From a virus, in IMG/VR virus record IMGVR_UViG_3300030116_005956, positions 1 to 26,943 of that record: a stretch of 26,943 bases of DNA; one strand, 5' to 3'. Within the stretch, counting starts at the first letter, position 1. Every line of letters begins with the position of its first letter. Made by a program: the position numbers and the translations under genes. Positions 14,779 to 23,684 of the stretch are shown one piece after another. The notes below the pieces were generated by a model, which did no database searches, had not been told where the DNA came from, and saw only the letters and a program-made list of their open reading frames with translations.

Positions 14779-16878
14779 GTGAAATTCTTTCATATCTAAC
14801 CAATTTTTTCCTATTTCTAAATCAACGGCAAGAGGAACATTCCATTTAATGTTATAGAAGTCCTCAAACTGTTGATTTACCTTTGTCATAGCATTGTAAG
14901 TCATTCTAGCAACCTTCTGTTCTTCACCGGGGTATATATCTAAAACTATTGAGTCATGGACCGTATTAATAATTTTAGACGTAGCTCCACTATCCGTAAG
15001 TTCATTGTGTAGTTGAATAAGTGCCAACGGCACAACACAACCCCCTGCGATACCCTGCACGGGATAATTTTTAATAGAGGGTGCTCCAGATGCATTACCA
15101 CTCGCAAGCCGTTTAGTATCTGGAAAAGCAAATTGTTGACCAGTATCCATACTAACAATACTATGTGTAATAGCCTCAGTTTGAAGATTATCATGCCACT
15201 CTCCTAACTTAGGGTACTTTGCGACAAAAGCTTTATAGTATGACATCTCATTAGGTGTACCTGTAGTGCCGCCATAGAGAGGTTTAAAAGTATGCGCTTT
15301 TGCCGCAGTACGCTCTTCTTTAGTGATGTCCTTCTCATCTTTGTTAAAGATAATAGAAGCAGTATATCTGTGAACATCACTACCATTAATAATGTCTTTA
15401 TACATATTTTCATCGCCACATAATTGTGCCGCTACACGAAACTCTAACTGACTATAGTCAGCTTGAAGTATATTGCCATTACTAAACCTTGATACAACCA
15501 CTGCCCTAACTGGAAATGTAGAGGCTCTGGGTTGATTTTGAAAGTTTGGGTCTGAAGAAGATAATCTAGTAGTTCTAGTTATACATTGATTAAATTTAGG
15601 ATGTAATACTCCATCAGTTCTAGTATTACGAGAAATACCACCTACAAAACTAGATAAATATACATCAACTGCGTTTAATCTTATAGAAGACTTTAGAAAC
15701 TCTTCTGCTTTTTTATTCTGTTTATATTTAGCTGCAGACAATAATCTCACTAATGTGGATTTATCTGTTGCAAAACCATTAGCAGATACGTCATGAATAT
15801 CTCTAGGATTCATTGTGAGTCCTGCTATTTTAGGCATGGGAATATATACAAAACCTGCCCCACGACACGCAGGACATTTGGTTGATTTTTTCCATCTGGT
15901 GCCGTCCTTCTTAGTTTTATAATACTCTCCACGACCTTTACATGTATGACAATGATTAGCAGTCGTTTTGTGAACTCTAGAAGTCATTGACTTTACATGA
16001 TGAACAAATAAAGAATTACTCATCTTAGGACGATGAAAAGGTTTACCTTTCTCATTGAGACCTATATTAAATACTTCAGCCCATTTCTTTTTATCTAACA
16101 CTTTTCGTGAATAGATAAGCTGACTAACTTGTTCTGGAGAAGCAAAATTAATAGGAGTATCCCCCATAACATCATTACATATGTCTTCCATTTTAATTTT
16201 AAGTTGTGATTGCTCTCTTTGATAATCCGCTCTCACTTTGTGAAGTGTAGAAAAATCTATTTTTATGCCGTTGCGTTCTATAGTAGCAAGCACAGGTAAA
16301 AAATTATTCATTAATTTCAAATGCTTATACATCATAGAATTGTGTGATTTTTTATACAAATTACTTTGAGCAATATGTAATTGTCTAGTTGATTCTATAT
16401 CACCTATACCATATTCTTTAACAGTCTCCATAGGAATTTTATCAAATCCTATTCCTTGTTTAAGATAATCATCTATTAATTCAGACTTTTTCATGGCGAC
16501 ATTACGGCGCACACACGAATCAGACAAACTAATCCCTTGCTTTTGCTGTCTTAATAATAAATATTCTCCAATCATGGTGTCATATACTTTATTAGTATAT
16601 TTAAATCCACTTTCCCATAACCAAATTAAATCAAATTTAATATTATGCCCTACTAACAAAGTTGTATTATTAAGAACAATTTGTATTTGTGTGAATGCGT
16701 CTCTTGTATCAACACATCTCAAATCTTTGTGATGAAACCAATGAAAATGTATATCTTTATCATTGATTGCATATTGAATTGAAACAAGTCTGTTTTGTGA
16801 ATTAAACGGAGATGGGTCTGTCCGCTTGTTATCATCAATTACAAATGTTGTCTCAACATCTATATATGTTGTTGTCAT
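14764..16878 (-). CDS. polA: Family A DNA polymerase with exonuclease and DnaJ-type zinc insertion
   Basis: The replicative polymerase, 704 residues. 3'-5' exonuclease: Exo I YIDVET (D7, E9), Exo II VGHNIKFD (N79, D83), Exo III YGIGD (Y156, D160). Polymerase: motif A LQADYSQLEFR with D474, motif B R523-x3-K527-x3-F531-x3-Y535, motif C VHDS (H641, D642). The residue equivalent to E. coli F762 is Phe (F531), unlike Tyr in T7. Between the thumb helix NFASPEQVSQLIY (244-256) and GFATDKSTL (368-376) lies an insertion of about 100 residues with two CxxCxGxG motifs (C310, C313; C335, C338), half of a DnaJ zinc domain. This architecture is known from phage HMO-2011. It overlaps the helicase gene by ATGA. 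Confidence 0.96.
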   Translation of the reverse strand: MTTTYIDVETTFVIDDNKRTDPSPFNSQNRLVSIQYAINDKDIHFHWFHHKDLRCVDTRDAFTQIQIVLNNTTLLVGHNIKFDLIWLWESGFKYTNKVYDTMIGEYLLLRQQKQGISLSDSCVRRNVAMKKSELIDDYLKQGIGFDKIPMETVKEYGIGDIESTRQLHIAQSNLYKKSHNSMMYKHLKLMNNFLPVLATIERNGIKIDFSTLHKVRADYQREQSQLKIKMEDICNDVMGDTPINFASPEQVSQLIYSRKVLDKKKWAEVFNIGLNEKGKPFHRPKMSNSLFVHHVKSMTSRVHKTTANHCHTCKGRGEYYKTKKDGTRWKKSTKCPACRGAGFVYIPMPKIAGLTMNPRDIHDVSANGFATDKSTLVRLLSAAKYKQNKKAEEFLKSSIRLNAVDVYLSSFVGGISRNTRTDGVLHPKFNQCITRTTRLSSSDPNFQNQPRASTFPVRAVVVSRFSNGNILQADYSQLEFRVAAQLCGDENMYKDIINGSDVHRYTASIIFNKDEKDITKEERTAAKAHTFKPLYGGTTGTPNEMSYYKAFVAKYPKLGEWHDNLQTEAITHSIVSMDTGQQFAFPDTKRLASGNASGAPSIKNYPVQGIAGGCVVPLALIQLHNELTDSGATSKIINTVHDSIVLDIYPGEEQKVARMTYNAMTKVNQQFEDFYNIKWNVPLAVDLEIGKNWLDMKEFHLTND

Positions 16879-18086
16879 GCTGTGTACCTACTTAAATCTG
16901 TATCGAGATTACATACAATTTTACCATGAAATCCCGTTAGTTTATTTTTAGATATAGTTATATATCTTCTTTTATCTGCGTTATCAGTTATATCGGATTT
17001 GCCAATACCAATAATTAAATCAGCTTCTGCGGCTTTTCCGGTTTTACTATTCTCCATCATAGCATATGTTACATTAGTTTTGCCCTCTGCATCTGCAGAT
17101 GCTTGACTAATGCCTATACCAAATAAATTATGCCTCTTACATATTTCACGGTATTTAGTGTATATACTACGAAGCTTTTCATCTGTCCTTGCAAACGAAC
17201 CCATAACATTAAGTTTATCTAACTGGTCAACTATTAATATATCTGGTTTTTTATCACCACAATATTTGTCCAACCATTCTATAGAGGCATCCACATTATC
17301 TACCATTGTTATTTGTGAAGATATCTCTGTGAATTTATCTCTAGCTTGTGAACGATTAGCATATATTTGTTTGTCATTATATCCAGTATATGCAGACACT
17401 GCTCTTAACATTGTTCTTCGTGCAGGCTCTTCATTAGTTATTATGTGAACATCTGCACCTTGTGAACAGAAGCCATTTGGTGATGCCACTAAAGATACAT
17501 AAAATGCTGTTTTACCTATCTCTGGTCTTGCAAACGCAATCATAAATTCGCCTGCTTTACCACCTCTGACAGATTTTGCAAGACTAGGTATATTAAACTC
17601 CCAACAATCTTCGTTGTCTGCATACTCTAGTAATGTATCTACATCTGTAGTTACTGGTGTTACATCATCCTCTGGCACAAAACCATCTTGTGATTTTTCT
17701 ATTAATGCTTTTACATCTTGTATCTTTTCTGGCGAACCTTCCATTATAGCTAAACCCATATCAGCTATATTTCTACCTATCTCTTGCTGCCACATTTTCT
17801 TTAATACATCAGATGCTACATCTTTACCCATTTTAGGTAAATGTTCTATATCTACTAAAACTTCTGCTACTGCATCTCGTTTAGCACGAGTAGCTGTTGG
17901 ATTGCTTACACGATATATTTCCCTAACTTCTTGTGAAGATAAATCTCTTTCATAGCTTGAATGACCACTTATAATCGTATCATACAAATCTGCTAATTCG
18001 TTCGGAAACATTGAACGCATAACACGACTTTTATTTGCATCAAAGAACTCTTTATGCATTAAAAGTTTAATTAATTGCTGTTCCAT
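16875..18086 (-). CDS. Replicative DNA helicase, DnaB/T7 gp4-type RecA fold
   Basis: Hexameric 5'-3' helicase that would unwind the fork ahead of the phage polymerase. Residues 1-130 are a helical N-terminal region; the RecA-like core starts near 165. Walker A is ARPEIGKT (186-193), with Ala in place of the usual first Gly; a catalytic-type acidic pair follows in ITNEE (E219, E220); Walker B is ILIVDQLD with D287; sensor-type motif IGISQAS has Q328; SKTGKAAEADLIIGI (347-361) matches the arginine-finger/KxR region. Length 403 fits a helicase lacking the primase part of T7 gp4. The start overlaps the primase gene by 16 bases, so the two are translated together as a split primase-helicase. Confidence 0.88.
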   Translation of the reverse strand: MEQQLIKLLMHKEFFDANKSRVMRSMFPNELADLYDTIISGHSSYERDLSSQEVREIYRVSNPTATRAKRDAVAEVLVDIEHLPKMGKDVASDVLKKMWQQEIGRNIADMGLAIMEGSPEKIQDVKALIEKSQDGFVPEDDVTPVTTDVDTLLEYADNEDCWEFNIPSLAKSVRGGKAGEFMIAFARPEIGKTAFYVSLVASPNGFCSQGADVHIITNEEPARRTMLRAVSAYTGYNDKQIYANRSQARDKFTEISSQITMVDNVDASIEWLDKYCGDKKPDILIVDQLDKLNVMGSFARTDEKLRSIYTKYREICKRHNLFGIGISQASADAEGKTNVTYAMMENSKTGKAAEADLIIGIGKSDITDNADKRRYITISKNKLTGFHGKIVCNLDTDLSRYTA

Positions 18087-18844
18087 ACTAATTTCTTAAT
18101 CTCCTCTTTACTAAAATATTTTAAATCATCAGTTAATCTAACGACACTACAAGATATAAAATACGATAAATACTTGTGAATGTCAAGTGATTTGCGAGTA
18201 GCATCAGCATCTAAACAAATATATATGTGAGTATACCCTTTTAGAGATGCTAAATCTGCATCTTTCATATTTGTGCCTAGTAAGGCTATTCCGGTTGCAA
18301 CTTGTGAAACAGCACATGCACTGGCGGCATCTTCTACAAGAATTGCTTTTGAATGTTCACCACAAGTGAATAGTTTAGAGGATTTACCATATCTATACCA
18401 TTTAGGCACAGCTCCTCTAGTCATACTTCTGCCTATGGCATCACAAACTTGTGAATCATGCTCGACTAAAAATACAACTCGGTTTTGTTTTGGGTCATAC
18501 ATAATTTTAGCAAGTTTATCATCTAAAGCATTGATACAATTATTTCTTTTTAAATATGCCATTGCTTGTGAATTATTGTGAACTTGAACAAAATGTTCGG
18601 GATGATAGAACTGAACAGAGTGATAGTTGCTAGAAGCAACAATATTTTTAATATCTGTTTTTGTTCTAGTAATATTTTTACCTCCTTTTGTTTTACAAGA
18701 TGCCTTGTAACAATTCCATAAAAGTTTGCCATGTTGTTTCGTTAAAGTAAAAGTATTTCTTCCGGCACACAATGGACAATTTAGTCTGACAGAGGTGTTA
18801 TCTGTTGGTTCATGTTGTTGTATAAATGTTTGTAAATTCTGCAT
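18071..18844 (-). CDS. DNA primase (zinc-binding and TOPRIM domains)
   Basis: Synthesises RNA primers for the lagging strand. 257 residues: N-terminal zinc-binding domain with CPLC (C23, C26) and CYKASC (C45, C50), then the RNA polymerase basic region, then TOPRIM with the conserved Glu in LVEDAAS (E171) and the metal-binding DxD in CLDADAT (D212, D214). This corresponds to the N-terminal half of T7 gp4, encoded here as its own protein. The start ATG has AGGAT five bases upstream. It is the first gene after a terminator and a candidate promoter, so it opens the primase-helicase-polymerase operon. Confidence 0.88.
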   Translation of the reverse strand: MQNLQTFIQQHEPTDNTSVRLNCPLCAGRNTFTLTKQHGKLLWNCYKASCKTKGGKNITRTKTDIKNIVASSNYHSVQFYHPEHFVQVHNNSQAMAYLKRNNCINALDDKLAKIMYDPKQNRVVFLVEHDSQVCDAIGRSMTRGAVPKWYRYGKSSKLFTCGEHSKAILVEDAASACAVSQVATGIALLGTNMKDADLASLKGYTHIYICLDADATRKSLDIHKYLSYFISCSVVRLTDDLKYFSKEEIKKLVWNSN

Positions 18845-18886
18845 AGTTTATCCTATATAAGTATATGTCCCTCGGCAAGTTCTTTG

Positions 18887-18915
18887 CTTTTAACATAGTT
18901 TTTAATTTTTGTCAA
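18887..18915 (-). promoter_or_regulatory. Candidate promoter for primase-helicase-polymerase operon
   Basis: TTGACA (18910-18915) is a perfect -35, followed after 17 bases by TAAAAG (18887-18892), a weak -10. It lies just beyond the terminator of the upstream unit and about 45 bases before the primase start. The strong -35 and the position argue for a promoter; the poor -10 leaves the exact site open. Confidence 0.42.
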
Positions 18916-18917
18916 AT

Positions 18918-18955
18918 AAAAAAAATACCCCAACCAAACTTAACTGATTGGGGTA
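18918..18955 (-). terminator. Intrinsic terminator after peptidase gene
   Basis: On the minus strand TACCCCAA pairs with TTGGGGTA (18926-18933 with 18948-18955) around a 14-base loop, followed by eight T. It lies 13 bases after the peptidase stop codon and closes the tRNA-to-peptidase transcription unit. Confidence 0.85.
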
Positions 18956-18968
18956 GTGGGAGGAAACT

Positions 18969-20438
18969 TTATAAATCAAATCCATATTGGCTTCTGTTAT
19001 ACCAATAGTCATCATCTTCCTCTGAAGCTGTGGTTTGTTTGCCTTTCTTTATGCCTTCGTCATAAGCATCGACAACTTGTTCTGCCATCTGTTCAAGTGT
19101 TGCAGTATCTTTAATCCAAGAATACAATACTCTTTGCACTTTCTGTTTATGTGTTTCAGATTCTGCAAAGCCGTCCTCTTGGTCAAAAGATTCTAGTTTA
19201 TTTAGAGAATCCTTAATTTTGTCCAGACAAGATTGATTTTGTCTTTCTTGGTTAGTTACAATTTTAGACTCCCTAGCACCACTAAAGTCATAATCATTGT
19301 AGTCATACAATGCTCTAGTGTTACGTCTATTGTAGTTATTGTATCTTCCATAACCTCTTCCGTAGTAAGAGTTTGAAGAAACATCCTTCGGGTCTCTTTT
19401 GACTGGTAGTTCATGCCACTTTACTTTTAATAAAGCAGGAAGTAACATAGATTGCAACCACTCTAAATCAAACTTCTCTCGAGAACTGTGTTGATGTTTG
19501 TAACCAACAGACACATTAGTGCACTCGGGGATAATTTCAGTGTAGTTTGCACTATCTGTAAACACACCACTAGCTGAAGGACTCATCTGTTGTTTAGGTG
19601 GTAAGTATATGTTTAATTCATCTGCTAATGCTTGAGCAAATTCATTTGAACAACACCTGCCTCCACTTTGATTAGTTATAATATCTCCGTAATCCATTCT
19701 GTCGAATGCTATACAATACTTGTATCCTTCAACTATTTCTGGAGTTGTTTCAGATATATATTTAGAACCAATGCCCCCACATTCTTCGCCAACATGGAAT
19801 ACATATAGTCCTTTAACTCCTGCTTGTATTAGTTTACACATAATGTAACAACCGAGTTTGTCGTCAGCACCAAGCACGGCAGCAGTAGGTTCTACTTTAG
19901 TATCTACTTTGAATTTAATTTTGGTATCTTGCCAATTATCAAAATCATCATCAGATGCAAATAGAACTTTATGTTTGCCTTGCCAAAACATAGTATAGTT
20001 ATCAAAATCAAAACCTTTCTTCTTGGCATATCTTTTGATATCAAATTCGTCCATTTCAGTTTTGGCATCTCCTACTCGTTTGTATTTATACACTTCTTTA
20101 TCTTTAGAAGCATACACAAAGTTATCATCAGTTAGACGCAAATCAGTAGTAGCACCAAGTGATGCCGATTGCACCGTATCCATATGACAACTAAACATAA
20201 CTTTAGAGTCTCCCACACTTGCTATTAGATTACCTTTATCATCTACATGACATTTGGCATATTTACTAATAGCCTTGATAATTATATCTGCCACAGGTTT
20301 TTCTTTACCATGTGGAGATACAGTTGTTAATAGGTCATACAACAATGAGTCCATGTCTTTACCTCTAACTACTTTTTTTAGTTTAGATATATCCACAGAT
20401 TCTCTGGTATAACCAGAATAATAATTAGTTAAACTCAT
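18969..20438 (-). CDS. M20/M42-type zinc aminopeptidase, PepT-like, with long C-terminal extension
   Basis: A 489-residue dinuclear zinc exopeptidase. Metal and catalytic residues in family order: H85 and D87 in CHMDTV, bridging D192 in LGADDKLGC, catalytic E218/E219 in HVGEECGG, D246 in AFDRMD, and a final His in GYKHQHSS (H315 or H317). The LGADDK motif is closest to tripeptidase PepT (M20B). About 85 residues are inserted between the first two motifs. After residue 345 there is an extra tail with a Tyr/Arg/Asn/Gly-rich part (YYGRGYGRYNNYNRR, 358-372) and a helical acidic end. No signal peptide, so cytoplasmic. ATG has AGAAAGGA upstream. In a phage this would be an auxiliary gene, perhaps for peptide turnover; substrate unknown. 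Confidence 0.85.
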   Translation of the reverse strand: MSLTNYYSGYTRESVDISKLKKVVRGKDMDSLLYDLLTTVSPHGKEKPVADIIIKAISKYAKCHVDDKGNLIASVGDSKVMFSCHMDTVQSASLGATTDLRLTDDNFVYASKDKEVYKYKRVGDAKTEMDEFDIKRYAKKKGFDFDNYTMFWQGKHKVLFASDDDFDNWQDTKIKFKVDTKVEPTAAVLGADDKLGCYIMCKLIQAGVKGLYVFHVGEECGGIGSKYISETTPEIVEGYKYCIAFDRMDYGDIITNQSGGRCCSNEFAQALADELNIYLPPKQQMSPSASGVFTDSANYTEIIPECTNVSVGYKHQHSSREKFDLEWLQSMLLPALLKVKWHELPVKRDPKDVSSNSYYGRGYGRYNNYNRRNTRALYDYNDYDFSGARESKIVTNQERQNQSCLDKIKDSLNKLESFDQEDGFAESETHKQKVQRVLYSWIKDTATLEQMAEQVVDAYDEGIKKGKQTTASEEDDDYWYNRSQYGFDL

Positions 20439-20451
20439 ATAAAATCCTTTC

Positions 20452-22476
20452 TTAAAGTTTATTAATTATGTTGACACCTTGCAAAAGTTTGCCAATTACT
20501 TCACTTTCGTAATCGTAATCAAACATTGCATTAAACATATTGTCATCAAAGTCGGTGTTTCCTTCAATAACACATAGCGACCAGTTTTTAATAGTATCTG
20601 GTATGCTATCTCTTGACACTCGCGATAGCTCGTGTATTTTAAAAGTTGGTCTAATAAACTCTAAACAGTCATCATCCCAATTATATTTAACAAAGTATGA
20701 TATGTATTCGTTATTAAGTCGCGTTGCTGTCATTTGTATAACATCATGCAAATCTTTATAACTTTCTACATCGTTATCATACTGCCTAAACAAAGCATTA
20801 TTAACAAATTCTGTATGAATATTAAATTCAGAATGGTTTAAAAATATGTGTTTTTTGAAAAGAGTTTTTTCATGCGTAAAATTAATATCATTAATAGACT
20901 GAAGCTCTATACCCGTTATGTCTATGTCCAAAAGTCTTGACGACATAGCCAGAGGGTATTCTGTATCTGCCCATATTAATGGAAAATAAAAACCAACAGC
21001 ACGATTTACCATTCCAGCATGAAGATTAGATAACAAAGCAGGCTGCCTATGACACTCTATACTTACATCTGTTCGTAAATCTCTTAAAGAAGTACGCCAT
21101 TCTGCATTTGCACTTTGAATATATTGATGATGCCCAGCATTAGATATACAATGAGCAGAACAATAATGTTGGTCGCCAATCCAAGCAAAAGGTTCTTCTC
21201 CACCATATTCATAACCACATTCTAAACACTCCTCTGGTTCACTATTTTGTTGACCATTTGTTAATACATATCCTAATGTGCTTTGATGACTAGGCAGAAC
21301 AAATCCTGCTTGTGTCCATTCATTCCTATTAGAATTACCAACTAAAACAACTTTAAATTTATGTTCTTGTGGTAAGTGCTTAACCCAAATTCTACATGAG
21401 GGCATTAAATCAAAATAAGGAAAAGGCATGACAGTAGCACTACCTCCTTGTATATCTTCTGGAACATAAAATATCACATTATCGGTATAATATTGAAAAT
21501 GACTTCCGTCACTAGAATATTTTATACCTTGCTCTTTCATCTTATCTACAAGTTCCTTCTTATATACATCTCTGTTAGCATACACTCTGCTGTAATACCA
21601 TTCTTCATCTTGTGGCTTTTTATACAAAACTGTTCTAGCTAATACTTCTCCACTTCTATGCACATAAGCAACTTTAGTGGTAGGACAATAACCATAAAAA
21701 TCTACTGGGTTAGAATCTCGTAAACCAAAACTATGTGTTGAATCCATACAAGAAGCAGGAGAATTAGCCTCTTTTTTGTAAGCCATTCTTACTTCGTCTG
21801 GTGTGTTTGCTACAACATATGTCATAGGAGCATACAAACCATACATTTTTGCAGCTAAATTATCAACAAGAAGGGCACTAGGTGGTTTCTCGTCAATAAG
21901 TAAATACCTTGCTAATAGTCTTGTCAAAGGTAATTTATGCCTAACACCAAGAGATTTAATGCCTCTTCTCAAAGGTAACCATGCTTGTTGTTTGACTGGA
22001 CAAAGTAAAGCTTCTGTAATTTCATTTAACAATCCAGCACTTGCTTGTGGAAAATATGCGTCTTCATCTTTCCATTGAGTGCGACCTGACAATGAATCAT
22101 AAGGATTTATTTTCAAACTAGGAAAACATATTGCCCCTTTACTCTTATCTGGGTGCCAAATAAGTATAGACTTCATACGCCATTTTGGGTGGTTCCAGTT
22201 ACTGTATCTTTTACAAGATACATCTACACCAAAATTTAACGCTTTTAAGCACTCGTATACATCTGAATGAAATTTAGTATACTCTTTACTTAATATTCTA
22301 TACTTTCTAACTGCTGCTTTAGTTAATGGATGCAACTCTGGATTTAGTTTATGAAAGTTCCTTTCATGAATATTCTCTTGCCTAGCAAAAGATTCAATTA
22401 TGAAATTAGTAAAATTAAAAGCATCTTTACTTCTTTCCTCTGACTCTCCCTTTAAACTTATTTTTACTTCAGCCAT
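20452..22476 (-). CDS. Large uncharacterised phage protein with zinc motif, 674 aa
   Basis: Function not known. A soluble 674-residue protein. Residues about 236-305 (SPASCMDSTHSF, GLRDSNPVDFYGY, AYVHRSGEVLARTVLY, EEWYYSRVY) look like a module that I recall from many tailed phages as an unnamed conserved protein, pattern S-C-M...HPV/NPV...Y...G.ilAR. A likely zinc site follows: ECLEC (C417, C420) and YCSAHC (C439, C443). The remaining C-terminal 200 residues are acidic and aromatic. ATG has GAGGGG upstream. It lies between the 181-residue gene (one base apart) and the peptidase, in the unit that starts with the tRNA. No enzyme family can be named. Confidence 0.75.
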   Translation of the reverse strand: MAEVKISLKGESEERSKDAFNFTNFIIESFARQENIHERNFHKLNPELHPLTKAAVRKYRILSKEYTKFHSDVYECLKALNFGVDVSCKRYSNWNHPKWRMKSILIWHPDKSKGAICFPSLKINPYDSLSGRTQWKDEDAYFPQASAGLLNEITEALLCPVKQQAWLPLRRGIKSLGVRHKLPLTRLLARYLLIDEKPPSALLVDNLAAKMYGLYAPMTYVVANTPDEVRMAYKKEANSPASCMDSTHSFGLRDSNPVDFYGYCPTTKVAYVHRSGEVLARTVLYKKPQDEEWYYSRVYANRDVYKKELVDKMKEQGIKYSSDGSHFQYYTDNVIFYVPEDIQGGSATVMPFPYFDLMPSCRIWVKHLPQEHKFKVVLVGNSNRNEWTQAGFVLPSHQSTLGYVLTNGQQNSEPEECLECGYEYGGEEPFAWIGDQHYCSAHCISNAGHHQYIQSANAEWRTSLRDLRTDVSIECHRQPALLSNLHAGMVNRAVGFYFPLIWADTEYPLAMSSRLLDIDITGIELQSINDINFTHEKTLFKKHIFLNHSEFNIHTEFVNNALFRQYDNDVESYKDLHDVIQMTATRLNNEYISYFVKYNWDDDCLEFIRPTFKIHELSRVSRDSIPDTIKNWSLCVIEGNTDFDDNMFNAMFDYDYESEVIGKLLQGVNIINKL

Positions 22477-22477
22477 G

Positions 22478-23023
22478 TTATGTCCCCTCTACCCAGTTTA
22501 ATGATGCTTTACCTCTAACTGCAACAACGCTAGTAGTAGGAACTTCGACTATGTGAGCAATCTCATTGAGGTCTCCAGTTAGTCTTAACACATACATATG
22601 TGACCTAGAAGCCGTATATCCTAAAAGTAAAAAAAGAATGGCACTGTTATCAGGATGTCTTGTGAAACCTCTTATGGTAACTACATCTTTAATTGTTCTA
22701 TTTTCATAAGGAACTAAATCTCGTATGTTAGAAAGTCTTGGGGTATCATACATACTCAATTCAAAATGAAAATACCCTTTAACTAATACCATATTACCCA
22801 TTTTATCTGAATGTGCAGGTGTTGTGGCTAAAGTTATTTCATTGTCCTTATTAAGTAATTTAAGACTAAAATAAAATTGAGTTCCGTTTTTTTCATGTTT
22901 GCCCAGATGTCCATAAGTAAACTGTCCATCTGTGTATTTAAATACATGCCCTATGGCGATATCTCGCCTAGCAATTTTTTGACCTATTGAAGTTAGGTCA
23001 TAACTTGGTGTTAAACTATACAT
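22478..23023 (-). CDS. Hypothetical phage protein, 181 aa
   Basis: Not recognised. Soluble and beta-rich by eye, with repeated aromatic/hydrophobic strands (TYGHLGKHEKNGTQFYFSLKL, HFELSMYD, AILFLLLGYTASRSHMYVLRL). No Cys, so no zinc or disulphide site. ATG has AAGGAGA seven bases upstream and overlaps the end of the 222-residue gene by 8 bases. Its stop is followed after one base by the start region of the 674-residue gene, so the three are one translational cluster and probably work in the same process. Confidence 0.7.
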   Translation of the reverse strand: MYSLTPSYDLTSIGQKIARRDIAIGHVFKYTDGQFTYGHLGKHEKNGTQFYFSLKLLNKDNEITLATTPAHSDKMGNMVLVKGYFHFELSMYDTPRLSNIRDLVPYENRTIKDVVTIRGFTRHPDNSAILFLLLGYTASRSHMYVLRLTGDLNEIAHIVEVPTTSVVAVRGKASLNWVEGT

Positions 23024-23684
23024 AATCTCTCCTTGTTATTGTTGTAGTTTCAGTTGGAAAAAAATTTGTTAAGGACGATAATTTATTATGCTTTAAAAAT
23101 TGATAATCATATCGTGCTGTATAATCAATTTTATTGTCACTTAACTGGTTAATAATATTGTCAATTCGCATCAACGAAAAAGACAAATACGCTAAAGATT
23201 TGTAAAATCCTTTGGATTGTGCGTCATTATAAAAATGGTTTCTTATCATAAAATTACCTTTTCTATGTGAAGAATTATAACGACTATAATAAGAACTGTT
23301 TCTGTAATCAGACTCGTGAACTAAATCATCTTCACTAAGTTTCATTTGTGTATCCGTAGCTACTTTTGGACATAAATGAGTTTTTACAGTTTGAACTTTG
23401 TTCATAAATATGGTTTGGACCACAGTTTTGGCTCTCAATATCTCCCTCAACAAATAGAATTTAGATAATTCGTGAGTCTTGCATTTAACATAATAATCAC
23501 AATTAGGAAACGACATATCTCCCCAATAACTATACCTTGAGTTTTGACATAAAGGTAAAAGAAATCTTACTGTGTAATCATCTCGCCCGTCAAAAGAACA
23601 TACTTGCCCAATAAAATCTAGGGCAGCATATCTTGTTCGCAAACTGACAAAAGCAATCTCAGTATCTGTGAATTTTCTTGGCAT
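23016..23684 (-). CDS. Hypothetical phage protein, 222 aa
   Basis: Not recognised. Soluble, basic and very Tyr/Ser-rich in the middle (YRNSSYYSRYNSSHRKGNF), with four Cys that are not in a standard zinc spacing. The first 60 residues contain a possible folded domain (YAALDFIGQVCSFDGRDDYTVRFLLPL). ATG has a near-perfect AAGGAGG five bases upstream, predicting high translation. It directly follows the zinc-ribbon gene and overlaps the 181-residue gene. Confidence 0.7.
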   Translation of the reverse strand: MPRKFTDTEIAFVSLRTRYAALDFIGQVCSFDGRDDYTVRFLLPLCQNSRYSYWGDMSFPNCDYYVKCKTHELSKFYLLREILRAKTVVQTIFMNKVQTVKTHLCPKVATDTQMKLSEDDLVHESDYRNSSYYSRYNSSHRKGNFMIRNHFYNDAQSKGFYKSLAYLSFSLMRIDNIINQLSDNKIDYTARYDYQFLKHNKLSSLTNFFPTETTTITRRDYV

